A stretch of DNA of 64,000 nucleotides from Streptomyces flavotricini (GCF_020639365.1 NZ_JAINUL010000001.1:5768304-5832303); one strand, 5' to 3'; positions 9,375 through 17,833 are shown, counted from the stretch's first letter. Numbers and translations: made by a program. Notes: generated by a model from the letters alone, not told the origin.

Positions 9375-11945
9375 CTAGACCGCGGCCGGACCGGCCGCGG
9401 CGGCCGCGTCGCAGGCCTGCGCGCGCAGCGCCCGGGCCAGGTCGTCACGGGCCTCCAGGACCAGGCGGCGCAGCGCCGGAGCGGCATCGGCGTGCGCGGC
9501 GAGCCACGCGTCCGTGGCGGCCAGCGTCGTCTCCGAGTCCTCCAGCGAGGGGTACATCCCCTTCACCACGTGCATGCCGATCTGGATCGACCGGTCCGCC
9601 CAGATCCGCTCGATCACCTCGAAGTAGCGCCCCGCGTAGGGCGCCAGCAGCGCCCGCTGCGAAGGCTGGTGCATGCCCGAGATCGTCGCCTCCACCAGCG
9701 CGTTCGACAGCGCGTCCGACTCGACGACCGCCGCCCACGCCTGGTCCTTGACCGCCTCGGACGGCCGCGCGGCGAGGCAGCGCACCTGGTGCCGCTTGCC
9801 CGACGCCGTGTCGTCGCGCGCCAGTTCCGCCGCCAGCACGGCCTCGTCCACCGCGCCGTGGGCCGCCAGCGGCAGCAGGAAGTCCCACCGCAGCTCCTGG
9901 TCCACGTCCAGCCCGTCGATCCGCGCCGAACCGTCCAACAGCCCCAGCAGCAGCTGGAAGTCGCCCTCGGTCGCCGCGCCCGCCGCGAAGAAGCGCGCCC
10001 AGGTCAGCTGGTGCTCCGAGCCCGGCTCCGACATCCGCAGCTCCTGCAGCGCGACCGCCGACAGCGCCCGGCCGCCCTGCTCGCGCCAGTCGGCCGCCGC
10101 GTAGTGCGTGACCGCGGCCAGCGCCTGCGAGTGCAGCATCTGCAGCACGCCTACGTCGCTCTCGCGGCCGGCGTGGGCCAGCACCATCGAGATGAAGTCG
10201 CGCGCGGGCATCAGCCCGTCGCGCGTCAGGTTCCACAGCGCGGACCAGCACAGCGCCCGCGCCAGCGGGTCCGCCACGCTCCCGAGCCGCTCGCGCAGCG
10301 TCGCCAGCGAGCCCTCGTCGAAGCGCATCTTGCAGTACGTCAGGTCGTCGTCGTTGACCAGCACCAGGTCGGGACGCTCCTGCCCGGCCAGCTTCGCCAC
10401 GACCGTCGAGGCGCCGGCGACGTCCGCCTCGGCCTGCGCGTAGCGCACCAGCGAGCCGTCCTCCAGCCGGTACAGGCCGACCGCGACGCGGTGCGGGCGC
10501 AGCTCCTCGCCCTCCTGGACCACGGCCAGCTCGGTCACCCGGCCGCCCACGTCGTACGTCAGCACCGGCGTCAGCACGTTCACGCCGGCCGTCTGGAGCC
10601 ACGCCCGCGACCACTCGGCCATGTCCCGCCCGGAGACCTCCGCGAGGACCGACAGCAGGTCGTCCAGGGTGGTGTTCCCGTACGCGTTGGCCTTGAAGTA
10701 GCGCCGCGCGCCCTCCAGGAAGGCGTCCCGCCCCACGTACGCGACGAGCTGCTTGAGCACCGCGGCGCCCTTGGCGTACGTGATGCCGTCGAAGTTGAGC
10801 TTCGCGTCCTCCAGGTCACGGATGTCGGCCGTGATCGGGTGCGTGGAGGGCAGCTGGTCGGCCCGGTACGCCCACGCCTTGCGGTTGTTGGCGAAGGTCA
10901 CCCACGCCTGGTCGAAGCGGGTCGCCTCCACCTGGGAGAAGGAGCCCATGAAGTCCGCGAAGGACTCCTTCAGCCACAGGTCGTCCCACCACTTCATGGT
11001 GACGAGGTCGCCGAACCACATGTGGGCCATCTCGTGAAGGATCGTGTTGCAGCGCCGCTCGTAGGCGGCCCGCGTCACCTTGCCGCGGAAGATGTACTCC
11101 TCGCGGAAGGTCACCATCCCCGGGTTCTCCATCGCGCCCAGGTTGTACTCGGGCACGAAGGCCTGGTCGTACTTCCCGAAGGGGTACGGGTGGTCGAAGT
11201 GCTCGTGGAAGAAGTCGAAGCCCTGCTTGGTGACCAGGAAGACGTCGTCCGCGTCGAAGTGCTTCGCCAGCCCCTTGCGGCACATCGCGCCCAGCGGGAT
11301 CGTCAGGTCCCCGCGCGTGTAGGTGTCCGTCACGTAGTGGTACGGGCCCGCCACCACGCAGGTGATGTACGTGGAGATCGGCGCGGTCTCGGCGAAGCGC
11401 CGGGTCAGGCCCTCGCGGGACTCCTCGGCGCCGTTGCTCCAGACGTGCCAGCCCTCGGGCGCGGTCACCTCGAAGCGGTACGGGGCCTTCAGGTCGGGCT
11501 GCTCGAAGTTCGCGTACACGCGGCGGGCGTCGGCCGGCTCGTACTGCGTGTAGAGGTAGACCTCGCCGTCCTCCGGGTCGACGAAGCGGTGCATGCCCTC
11601 GCCCGTCCGGCTGTACGCGCAGTTCGCGTCCACCACCAGGACGTTCTCGGCGGCCAGATCGGCCAGCGCGATCCGCGCCCCGTCGAAGACGGCGGCCGGG
11701 TCCAGCTCCCGCCCGTTGAGGGTGACGGAGTTCACCGACGGGGCGATGAGGTCCGCGAAGGTGGCCGAGCCGGGGGCCGCGGCCCGGAAACGGATGGTGG
11801 TCACCGAGCGGAAGGTCCGCGGACCCTCGGCCGGTTCGGCCCCGTCCACCGCCGACCTCAGGTCGAGGACCACCTCGTACCCGTCGACGGACAGCAGCTC
11901 GGCCCGCTCGCGGGCCTCGTCACGGGACAGATTCTCTCCGGGCAC
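9375..11945 (-). CDS. pepN: Aminopeptidase N (M1), second copy
   Basis: Complete 856-residue zinc aminopeptidase of family M1, of the length usual for actinobacterial PepN. NLGAMENPG forms the exopeptidase motif, and HEMAHMWFG (His304, Glu305, His308) with KESFAD (Glu327) form the zinc site. The C-terminal half is the helical ERAP1-like domain. The GTG start at 11945 sits behind AAGGAG. The protein is cytosolic, with no signal peptide. It is a paralogue of the partial gene at the left edge, about 8.5 kb away, in the same orientation. The gene is monocistronic and divergent from the DsbA-fold gene at 12070. Confidence 0.95.
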   Translation of the reverse strand: MPGENLSRDEARERAELLSVDGYEVVLDLRSAVDGAEPAEGPRTFRSVTTIRFRAAAPGSATFADLIAPSVNSVTLNGRELDPAAVFDGARIALADLAAENVLVVDANCAYSRTGEGMHRFVDPEDGEVYLYTQYEPADARRVYANFEQPDLKAPYRFEVTAPEGWHVWSNGAEESREGLTRRFAETAPISTYITCVVAGPYHYVTDTYTRGDLTIPLGAMCRKGLAKHFDADDVFLVTKQGFDFFHEHFDHPYPFGKYDQAFVPEYNLGAMENPGMVTFREEYIFRGKVTRAAYERRCNTILHEMAHMWFGDLVTMKWWDDLWLKESFADFMGSFSQVEATRFDQAWVTFANNRKAWAYRADQLPSTHPITADIRDLEDAKLNFDGITYAKGAAVLKQLVAYVGRDAFLEGARRYFKANAYGNTTLDDLLSVLAEVSGRDMAEWSRAWLQTAGVNVLTPVLTYDVGGRVTELAVVQEGEELRPHRVAVGLYRLEDGSLVRYAQAEADVAGASTVVAKLAGQERPDLVLVNDDDLTYCKMRFDEGSLATLRERLGSVADPLARALCWSALWNLTRDGLMPARDFISMVLAHAGRESDVGVLQMLHSQALAAVTHYAAADWREQGGRALSAVALQELRMSEPGSEHQLTWARFFAAGAATEGDFQLLLGLLDGSARIDGLDVDQELRWDFLLPLAAHGAVDEAVLAAELARDDTASGKRHQVRCLAARPSEAVKDQAWAAVVESDALSNALVEATISGMHQPSQRALLAPYAGRYFEVIERIWADRSIQIGMHVVKGMYPSLEDSETTLAATDAWLAAHADAAPALRRLVLEARDDLARALRAQACDAAAAAGPAAV

Positions 11946-12069
11946 GTGCACTCCTTCGTGCGTGATCGCGATACCTGACGGAATCCTCGCACGGGGGAAT
12001 GTGCGAGGTGCCGGCCTGGTTGCCGAGGGGGAACACGACCAGTGATGACACAGCGATACGAGGAGAGAC

Positions 12070-12717
12070 ATGGCCGACACCCAGGTGCGCGAGAAGACTC
12101 CGGTCGACTTCTGGTTCGACCCGCTCTGCCCCTGGGCCTGGATGACCTCCCGCTGGATGCTGGAGGTCGAGAAGGTCCGTGACGTCGAGGTGCGCTGGCA
12201 CGTGATGAGCCTCGCCGTCCTGAACGAGAACAAGCTCGACGAGCTGCCCGAGCGCTACCGCGAGCTGCTCGGCCCCAAGGGCTGGGCTCCGGTCCGCGTC
12301 GTCATCGCGGCCCAGCAGAAGCACGGTGAGGAGATCACCGGCAAGCTCTACACCGCGCTGGGCACCCGGATCCACAACGAGGACAAGGGCGCGACCCGCG
12401 AGGTCATCGCCGAGGCGCTGGAGGAGGTCGGCCTGCCGGCCGAGCTGCTCGCCTACGCCGACTCCGACGAGTACGACCAGGTGCTGCGCGACTCCCACAA
12501 CGACGGCATCGAGCGCGTCGGCCAGGAGGTCGGCACCCCGGTGATCTCCGTGCCCGGCGCCGAGGGCGACGAGGTGGCCTTCTTCGGCCCGGTCGTCACC
12601 CCGACCCCGCGCGGCGAGGCCGCGGCCCGGCTGTGGGACGGCACCCTGCTGGTCGCCGCCACCCCCGGCTTCTACGAGATCAAGCGCACCCGCACCAAGG
12701 GCCCGTCCTTCGAGTAG
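12070..12717 (+). CDS. Mycothiol-dependent nitroreductase Rv2466c-like (DsbA fold)
   Basis: A 215-residue DsbA/FrnE-fold oxidoreductase matching the Rv2466c family along its length: DFWFDPLCPWAWMTSRWMLEV at the N-terminus, VMSLAVLNENK, VGTPVISV with the cis-Pro loop, FFGPVVTPTPRGE and the terminal KRTRT. Rv2466c of Mycobacterium tuberculosis uses mycothiol to reduce nitro prodrugs and is linked to thiol stress. The active site here is Cys20-Pro-Trp-Ala23: the resolving cysteine of the CPWC motif is Ala, implying a monothiol mechanism with mycothiol itself as resolving thiol. ATG 12070 follows AGGAGAG. The gene is monocistronic, ending at the 12743-12779 hairpin. Confidence 0.9.
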   Translation: MADTQVREKTPVDFWFDPLCPWAWMTSRWMLEVEKVRDVEVRWHVMSLAVLNENKLDELPERYRELLGPKGWAPVRVVIAAQQKHGEEITGKLYTALGTRIHNEDKGATREVIAEALEEVGLPAELLAYADSDEYDQVLRDSHNDGIERVGQEVGTPVISVPGAEGDEVAFFGPVVTPTPRGEAAARLWDGTLLVAATPGFYEIKRTRTKGPSFE

Positions 12718-12742
12718 GCCCGCAGGTCCGCCGCCGCACACA

Positions 12743-12779
12743 GAAGACCCCCGCAAGTCACGTCCTTGCGGGGGTCTTC
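12743..12779. terminator. Bidirectional terminator; 3' end of sodF transcript
   Basis: Perfect 15-bp stem (12743-12757 with 12765-12779), 7-base loop, between the convergent nitroreductase and sodF genes. On the minus strand it would form the 3' end of any sodF-derived small RNA. Confidence 0.88.
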
Positions 12780-12821
12780 CGTTGGACGCCCCCTACGCGA
12801 AGGTTGAGAAGACGATCACGA

Positions 12822-12855
12822 GGCTGGGGGCACCTCCCGGCCGGAGGCTGGGGGA
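12822..12855. repeat. Dispersed Streptomyces GCTGGGGG-cacctccc repeat
   Basis: Imperfect inverted/direct element with GGCTGGGGGCACCTCCCGG followed by GGAGGCTGGGGGAG. This looks like the short intergenic element found in many copies in Streptomyces genomes (recalled, not searched). It sits inside the sodF 3'UTR. Confidence 0.6.
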
Positions 12856-12874
12856 GGGCTCGGTGGGGCTGCGA

Positions 12875-13531
12875 TCAGCCCTTGGCGGGGATCAGCAGCG
12901 GGGTGTTCGCCTTGGCGTCGGTGTAGCGCTTGGCCACGTCCTGCCAGTTGACGACGTTCCACATGGCCTCGATGAAGTCCACCTTCTGGTTCTTGTACTG
13001 CAGGTAGAAGGCGTGCTCCCAGGCGTCGAAGACCAGGATCGGGGTGCTGGCCACGCCCACGTTGCCCTGGTGGTCGTAGACCTGCTCGACGACCAGACGG
13101 CCGCTGACGGGCTCGTACGCGAGCACGCCCCAGCCGGAGCCCTGCGTCGCGGAGGACGCGAAGGTCAGCTGCTTCTTGAACTTCGCGAAGGAGCCGAAGG
13201 ACTCGGTGATCGCGTCGGCCAGGTCGCCCAGGCCGTCGGCCGCGGTGGGCTCGCCGCCGCCTTCGCCGGTCTTCGGGCTGGCCATGTTGTGCCAGTAGAT
13301 GCTGTGCAGGATGTGGCCGGAGAGGTGGAACGCGAGGTTCTTCTCCAGGCCGTTGAGCGCGCCCCAGTTCTCCTTGTCGCGCGCCTCCGCCAGCTGCTCC
13401 AGCGTGGTGTTGGCGCCGGTGACGTAAGCCGCGTGGTGCTTGTCGTGGTGCAGCTCGATGATCTGCGGGTTGATCACCGGCTCCAGCGCCGCGTAGTCGT
13501 ACGGAAGCTCAGGAAGCGTGTAGATGGCCAT
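12875..13531 (-). CDS. sodF: Superoxide dismutase, Fe/Mn family
   Basis: A 218-residue cytosolic Fe/Mn superoxide dismutase: LPELPYDYAALEP start, metal ligands in HHDKHHAAYV and HSIYWHNM, and the late DAWEHAFYLQYKNQKVDF with Asp and His ligands. Length and motifs match Streptomyces Fe-type SodF. A Nur-type operator at 13569-13585 lies about 40-55 bases upstream of the start, consistent with nickel-dependent repression of sodF when the nickel enzyme SodN takes over. ATG 13531 has GAGGGGA about 13 bases upstream. The iron rather than manganese assignment rests on lineage and the Nur box. Confidence 0.93.
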   Translation of the reverse strand: MAIYTLPELPYDYAALEPVINPQIIELHHDKHHAAYVTGANTTLEQLAEARDKENWGALNGLEKNLAFHLSGHILHSIYWHNMASPKTGEGGGEPTAADGLGDLADAITESFGSFAKFKKQLTFASSATQGSGWGVLAYEPVSGRLVVEQVYDHQGNVGVASTPILVFDAWEHAFYLQYKNQKVDFIEAMWNVVNWQDVAKRYTDAKANTPLLIPAKG

Positions 13532-13568
13532 GCGTGTTATCCGGTCCCCTCAGCGTGCCAACTGCTTA

Positions 13569-13585
13569 TTGCAATCAATGCGCAA
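13569..13585. promoter_or_regulatory. Nur (nickel uptake regulator) box of sodF
   Basis: TTGCAATCAATGCGCAA fits the published Streptomyces Nur pattern tTGCaa-N5-ttGCAA with two deviations in the second half-site. It lies 38 bp upstream of the sodF start codon on the minus strand, where bound Nur-Ni would cover the core promoter. Confidence 0.75.
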
Positions 13586-13643
13586 CTGCACGCTAGCAGT
13601 ATCTATTCCGGTGATCACGTAAGGGTGGCCTCTGTGAAACGCG

Positions 13644-13675
13644 GGTGGGCCCCGTGCGGACGCACGGGGCCCACC
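13644..13675. terminator. Terminator of permease gene 1
   Basis: Perfect 15-bp inverted repeat (13644-13658 with 13661-13675) with a minimal 2-base loop, directly after the permease stop codon (13692, minus strand). It insulates sodF from upstream read-through. Confidence 0.8.
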
Positions 13676-13691
13676 TGGGTCCGGGGGTGTG

Positions 13692-15101
13692 TCAGCGGGC
13701 GGCCGCGGCCCGGCGCTGCATCACGTAGCCGGTCGCCGCGAGGGCGGCGGTGAGGCCGCCGGTGAAGACCACCTGGACCCGGGTGTCCTGGTCGAGGACC
13801 ATCAGGGCCAGGACCCCGGCCACCCCGGCCAGCGCCACCCAGGTCAGGTACGGGAAGCCCCACATCTTCACCACCAGCTTCTGCGGATCCTCCCGCTCCA
13901 GCCGGCGCCGCAGCACGAACTGCGAGACGGCGATGAAGCCCCAGACGACGAGGATGACCCCGCCGACCATGTTCAGCAGCCAGGCGAACAGGGTGTCCGG
14001 GTACCAGTACGACAGCAGCACGGTGACGAAGCCGAACCCGCAGGAGGCCAGCACCGCTCGACGCGGGACCCGGCCGCTGACCTTGCCCAGCGCCTTCGGG
14101 CCCTGGCCCCGGGAGACGAGCGAGTAGGCCATGCGCGAGGAGCCGTAGATGTTGGCGTTCATCGCCGACAGCAGGGCGATCAGGATGACCACGTTCATGA
14201 TCTCGCCGGCGGCCGGGATGCCCAGGTGGTCCAGGGCCGCCGCGTACGGGCCGTCCTCGCTCACCGCCGGGTCGTTCCACGGCAGCAGCGTGACGATGAC
14301 CAGCATGGAGCCGACGTAGACGATCGCGATCCGCCACATGGTGGTCTTCACCGCCCGGGCCACGCCCTTGACCGGGTTCTCCGACTCGGCGGCCGCGATG
14401 GTCACCGTCTCCAGGCCGCCGTACGCGACCACCGAGGCGAGCAGTCCGACCAGCAGGCCGTCCATGCCGTTGGGCAGGAACCCGCCGTCGTGCAGCAGGT
14501 TGGCGGTGCCGGGGGCGGTGCTGCCGGGCAGCAGCCCCAGGACGGCCAGCACGCCCAGGCCCAGGAAGAGCGCGATCGCGCCGATCTTGAGGGCCGCGAA
14601 CCAGAACTCGAACTCGCCGAAGTTGGAGACGGCGGCCAGGTTCGTGCCGCAGAACAGCGCCATGAAGACCAGCACCCACATCCAGGACGGGGTGCCGGGG
14701 AACCAGCCGGTCATGATGTGCGCCGCGCCGATCGCCTCGATGGCCACGCCCACGCAGAGCAGGGTCCAGAACATCCAGCCGGCCGTGAAGCCGGCCCAGG
14801 GGCCGATCGCCCGGTCCGCGTGCACGGAGAAGGAGCCGGAGGCCGGATTCGCGGCGGACATCTCGCCGAGCATCCGCATCACGAACATCACGAGCAGACC
14901 GGATACGGCGTACGCGATCACGATCGAGGGACCCGCGGCGGCGATGCCGGCGCCGGAGCCCACGAAGAGGCCGGCGCCGATGACCCCGCCGAGGGCGATC
15001 ATCGAAAGGTGGCGCTGCTTGAGGCCGTTGCCGAGGGGGGATCCGGCGCCGCCCGAGGAGGGTGCCTCCTGGGTGCGGGGTGCGGTGGATGTCTGGCTCA
15101 T
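13692..15101 (-). CDS. Amino acid permease, APC superfamily (copy 1)
   Basis: A 469-residue inner-membrane amino acid:proton symporter of the AAT family with about 12 transmembrane helices. The first helix holds IALGGVIGAGLFVGSGAGI, the substrate-binding unwound GxG segment, and EFEFWFAALKIGAIALF marks helix 5-6. Paralogous to 16123-17547 and 18494-19927 (shared KQRHLSM start and GEFEFWFA block). It is divergent from the SDR gene at 15268; the 166-bp gap holds a large near-palindrome at 15159-15199 that may be its operator. The substrate cannot be assigned from sequence alone; relatives carry GABA, proline or aromatic amino acids. Confidence 0.9.
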   Translation of the reverse strand: MSQTSTAPRTQEAPSSGGAGSPLGNGLKQRHLSMIALGGVIGAGLFVGSGAGIAAAGPSIVIAYAVSGLLVMFVMRMLGEMSAANPASGSFSVHADRAIGPWAGFTAGWMFWTLLCVGVAIEAIGAAHIMTGWFPGTPSWMWVLVFMALFCGTNLAAVSNFGEFEFWFAALKIGAIALFLGLGVLAVLGLLPGSTAPGTANLLHDGGFLPNGMDGLLVGLLASVVAYGGLETVTIAAAESENPVKGVARAVKTTMWRIAIVYVGSMLVIVTLLPWNDPAVSEDGPYAAALDHLGIPAAGEIMNVVILIALLSAMNANIYGSSRMAYSLVSRGQGPKALGKVSGRVPRRAVLASCGFGFVTVLLSYWYPDTLFAWLLNMVGGVILVVWGFIAVSQFVLRRRLEREDPQKLVVKMWGFPYLTWVALAGVAGVLALMVLDQDTRVQVVFTGGLTAALAATGYVMQRRAAAAR

Positions 15102-15158
15102 GAAGGTGTTGCCTGTCCGGTGTGCGGGTGGACGGGAGGAAGTGCCCCAGTCTCACCT

Positions 15159-15199
15159 TTGTCCGATCATCGGACGCCTGGCGTCCGTTATTCGGACAA
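15159..15199. promoter_or_regulatory. 41-bp near-palindromic operator candidate
   Basis: Two 20-base arms around a central T at 15179. The outer TTGTCCGA/TCGGACAA and the inner CGGACGCC/GGCGTCCG match exactly, with only the intervening 4 bases breaking symmetry. Smaller palindromes TCCGATCATCGGA and GTCCGttattCGGAC are nested inside. It lies between the divergent permease (start 15101) and SDR (start 15268) genes, suggesting a dimer or dimer-of-dimers repressor site for one or both. The regulator is unknown. Confidence 0.6.
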
Positions 15200-15267
15200 T
15201 GGGATGACCATCGGTGATCACCCCCGTACGCTCGCGACAAGACACCGGAGACGCGGCAGGGGGCCGA

Positions 15268-16050
15268 ATGGACCACGGCATACGGGAATTGGCGGCGACG
15301 GGCCGGGGCGTACTGGTCACCGGAGCCTCCCGCGGCATCGGGCGGGCCGTCGCCACCGCCTTCGCCCGTCAGGGCGACCGGGTCGCCGTGCACTGCACCG
15401 CACGCCGGGCCGACGCCGAGCGGACCCTCGCCGAGCTGCCCGGGGAGGGTCACGTCCTGCTCACCGGCGACCTCGCCGACCCCGCGCAGGTGGCGGACCT
15501 GGCCGCCGCGGCCGAAGATGCGCTCGACGGCGTGGACGTGCTGGTCAACAACGCCGCCGTCATGGTCGCGCACCCGCTGCCCACCACCTCGTACGCCGAC
15601 TGGCAGGCGGCCTGGCAGCACACCGTCGCGGTCAACCTCTTCGGCGCCGCCAACCTCGTGCACTGCGTCGCCCGCCGCATGATCGACGGCGGCCGCGCGG
15701 GCCGCGTCGTCAACATCGGCTCGCGCGGAGCCTTCCGCGGCGAGCCCGACCACCCGGCGTACGGCGCCACCAAGGCGGCCCTGCACGCCCTCGGCCAGTC
15801 CCTCGCCGTCTCCCTGGCCCCGCACGGCATCGCGGTCGCGGCCGTCGCACCCGGCTTCGTGGCCACCGAACGGGTCGCCGGCCGGCTCGACGGGGAGGAG
15901 GGGATGCGCATCCGCGCCCAGAGCCCCTTCGGCCGGGTCGGCACCCCCGAGGAGGTCGCCGCCGCGGTCCTCCACCTCGCCTCGCCCGCGGCGGCCTGGA
16001 GCTCGGGCACCGTCCTCGACGTCAACGGCGCCTCCTACCTGCGGACCTGA
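15268..16050 (+). CDS. SDR family oxidoreductase
   Basis: A 260-residue short-chain dehydrogenase/reductase: VLVTGASRGIGRAVA (NADP-binding TGxxxGIG, near residue 18), a VDVLVNNAAVM strand, a catalytic Ser in NIGSRGAFRG, a YxxxK pair in YGATKAALHAL, and the PGFVATERVAG loop. All four catalytic residues (Asn, Ser, Tyr, Lys) are present, so it should be active, resembling 3-oxoacyl-ACP reductase-type enzymes. The start at 15268 is preferred over 15214 because GCAGGGGG precedes it and the Rossmann strand follows soon after. The gene is divergent from permease 1. The substrate is unknown; a link to the permease would be inference from the shared intergenic operator. Confidence 0.9.
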   Translation: MDHGIRELAATGRGVLVTGASRGIGRAVATAFARQGDRVAVHCTARRADAERTLAELPGEGHVLLTGDLADPAQVADLAAAAEDALDGVDVLVNNAAVMVAHPLPTTSYADWQAAWQHTVAVNLFGAANLVHCVARRMIDGGRAGRVVNIGSRGAFRGEPDHPAYGATKAALHALGQSLAVSLAPHGIAVAAVAPGFVATERVAGRLDGEEGMRIRAQSPFGRVGTPEEVAAAVLHLASPAAAWSSGTVLDVNGASYLRT

Positions 16051-16064
16051 CGGCCCCGAACGCC

Positions 16065-16103
16065 GAGCGGGCCCCCGCCGCCTTCCGGCGCGGGGGCCCG
16101 CTC
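16065..16103. terminator. Bidirectional terminator
   Basis: Perfect 14-bp stem (16065-16078 with 16090-16103) between the convergent SDR and permease 2 genes. Confidence 0.85.
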
Positions 16104-16122
16104 CTTCACCACCGCCGCGGGA

Positions 16123-17547
16123 TCAGACCCGGCGGGCCCGGACCTCGCGCACCCACGCCACCACCAGTACGGCCGCCGCCGCACCCGTGGACCACAGCAG
16201 CTGCGGCCGCGCCGAGTCGTCGAACAGCATCAGCACCAGCACCGCCGCCATGCCGAGCAGCGCCACCCACGTCAGGTACGGGAAGCACCACATCCGCAGC
16301 GTCAGGCGCTCCGGCATGTCCCGCTCCAGCATGCGGCGCAGCTTCAGCTCCGAGACCGCGATCAGTGCCCACACGAACAGCAGCACCGCGCCGACCGCGT
16401 TGAGCATGTAGAGGAAGACCGTGTCCGGCCACAGCAGGTTCAGCACCACGGACACGAAGCCGAAGGCCACCGAGGCGAAGACGGCCCGGCGCGGCACCCC
16501 GCCGCCCGACACCTTCAGCAGCGCTTTGGGCGCCTCGCCGCGCTCGGCCAGCGAGAACACCATGCGCGAGGAGCCGTACAGATTGGCGTTGAGGGCGGAG
16601 AGCAGCGCCACGAACACCACGATGTTCATGATCTGGCCGGCCCCCGGGATCCCGATGGAGTCCAGGACGGCGACGTACGGGCTCTGCCCCGGCTCCAGCG
16701 AGTGCCACGGCAGCAAGGCCACGATGACGACCATCGAGCCGACGTAGAAGAAGAGGATGCGCCACACGGCGCTGCGCACCGCGCGGGCCACGGACTTGGC
16801 CGGGTTGTCGGACTCGGCGGCCGCGATGGTGACGACCTCCAGGCCGCCGAACGCGAAGATGACCGCGAGCATGCCCGCGACCACCCCGCCGAAGCCCTCG
16901 GGGAAGAACCCTCCCTGGCCGGTCAGGTTGGCCATGCCGATGGGGTCCGTGTCGGGCAGCAGGCCGAAGATCGCGAGCGTCCCGAGGAGCAGGAAGAGGA
17001 CGATCGCCCCGACCTTGAGGGCCGCGAACCAGAACTCGAACTCACCGAAGTTCTTCACGGCGGCCAGATTGCTCACGGTGAAGACCACCATGAAGACCAG
17101 CACCCAGACCCACTGGTCGACCGAGGGCAGCCAGCCGTTCGCGATCTTCGCCGCGCCGGTGGCCTCCACCGCCAGCACCACGACCAGCAGGAACCAGTAG
17201 AGCCAGCCCGCCGAGAAACCGGCCCACCGCCCCAGCGCCCGCTCCGCGTACACGGAGAACGAGCCGGAGGCGGGCATCGCCGCCGACATCTCGCCGAGCG
17301 CCCGCATCACCAGCATGGCGAGGGCGCCCGCGAGCAGGTACGAGCAGATGATCGCGGGGCCCGCGATGCCGATGCCGGCGCCGGAGCCGACGAACAGCCC
17401 GGCGCCGATCACGCCGCCGAGGCCCAGCATGGTCAGGTGGCGCTGCTTGAGGCTGTGGCTGAGGGGCTCCACCGGGAGCTCGGGCCCGGTGGGAGGGTTG
17501 GATCCGGGCCGGCCTGCTGGGGGGCTGGTGGGCAAGCGGTCGCGCAT
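16123..17547 (-). CDS. Amino acid permease, APC superfamily (copy 2)
   Basis: A 474-residue membrane transporter with about 12 helices and the LGLGGVIGAGLFVGSGAGIG first-helix motif; closest in the window to the copies at 13692 and 18494. ATG 17547 starts MRDRLPTSPPAG. An upstream in-frame ATG at 17598 would add 17 residues of no family character. On the minus strand upstream, TAGGGT at about 17613-17618 looks like a -10 element and is preceded by GGTGAGACTG, a decamer also present upstream of permease 1. Substrate unknown. Confidence 0.9.
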   Translation of the reverse strand: MRDRLPTSPPAGRPGSNPPTGPELPVEPLSHSLKQRHLTMLGLGGVIGAGLFVGSGAGIGIAGPAIICSYLLAGALAMLVMRALGEMSAAMPASGSFSVYAERALGRWAGFSAGWLYWFLLVVVLAVEATGAAKIANGWLPSVDQWVWVLVFMVVFTVSNLAAVKNFGEFEFWFAALKVGAIVLFLLLGTLAIFGLLPDTDPIGMANLTGQGGFFPEGFGGVVAGMLAVIFAFGGLEVVTIAAAESDNPAKSVARAVRSAVWRILFFYVGSMVVIVALLPWHSLEPGQSPYVAVLDSIGIPGAGQIMNIVVFVALLSALNANLYGSSRMVFSLAERGEAPKALLKVSGGGVPRRAVFASVAFGFVSVVLNLLWPDTVFLYMLNAVGAVLLFVWALIAVSELKLRRMLERDMPERLTLRMWCFPYLTWVALLGMAAVLVLMLFDDSARPQLLWSTGAAAAVLVVAWVREVRARRV

Positions 17548-17833
17548 GAGTGGATGCTCGTACTCTCGTGCTCGGCAGCGGCGGTGGGGGCTCCGCATTC
17601 GGATTGGCGGGACCCTACAGTCTCACCGGACGGCGCCCATCCGCGCAAAACGGACGTGTTGTCTAAATCTGGCTCGTGACGCGGATCACTCCACCTGGGG
17701 CGTGATCCGGCCTCTTTGTGCACTCCCCACCAAAGCGGTGAGCAGGGCTTTGTCCCGGCCGGAGGTGGGGCGGTGCCCGGCCGCGCACTAGCGTCGGTGA
17801 TCGTCCCGTCACCCTCACTCCGCGGAGCCTTTG

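Larger units (their letters stand above)
12743..12874 (-). ncRNA. Candidate s-SodF-type small RNA from the sodF 3'UTR
   Basis: In S. coelicolor a stable small RNA of about 90 nt is processed from the sodF 3'UTR and blocks sodN expression. Here the 3'UTR on the minus strand runs from the stop codon (12875) to the terminator. It contains an anti-Shine-Dalgarno-like CUUCUCAACCUUCG run (about 12800-12813, complementary to a GAAGG-type ribosome site), immediately followed by unpaired bases and the terminator stem. The 5' end is not defined, and sodN is not in the window to test pairing. Position and the complementarity motif are the only evidence. Confidence 0.4.

Noticed and set aside
9492..11978. 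Long plus-strand frame opposite the second pepN
   Set aside because: Antisense shadow of a strongly recognised gene; no motifs.
12781..13753. Plus-strand coding frame across sodF
   Set aside because: Antisense to sodF; no motif.
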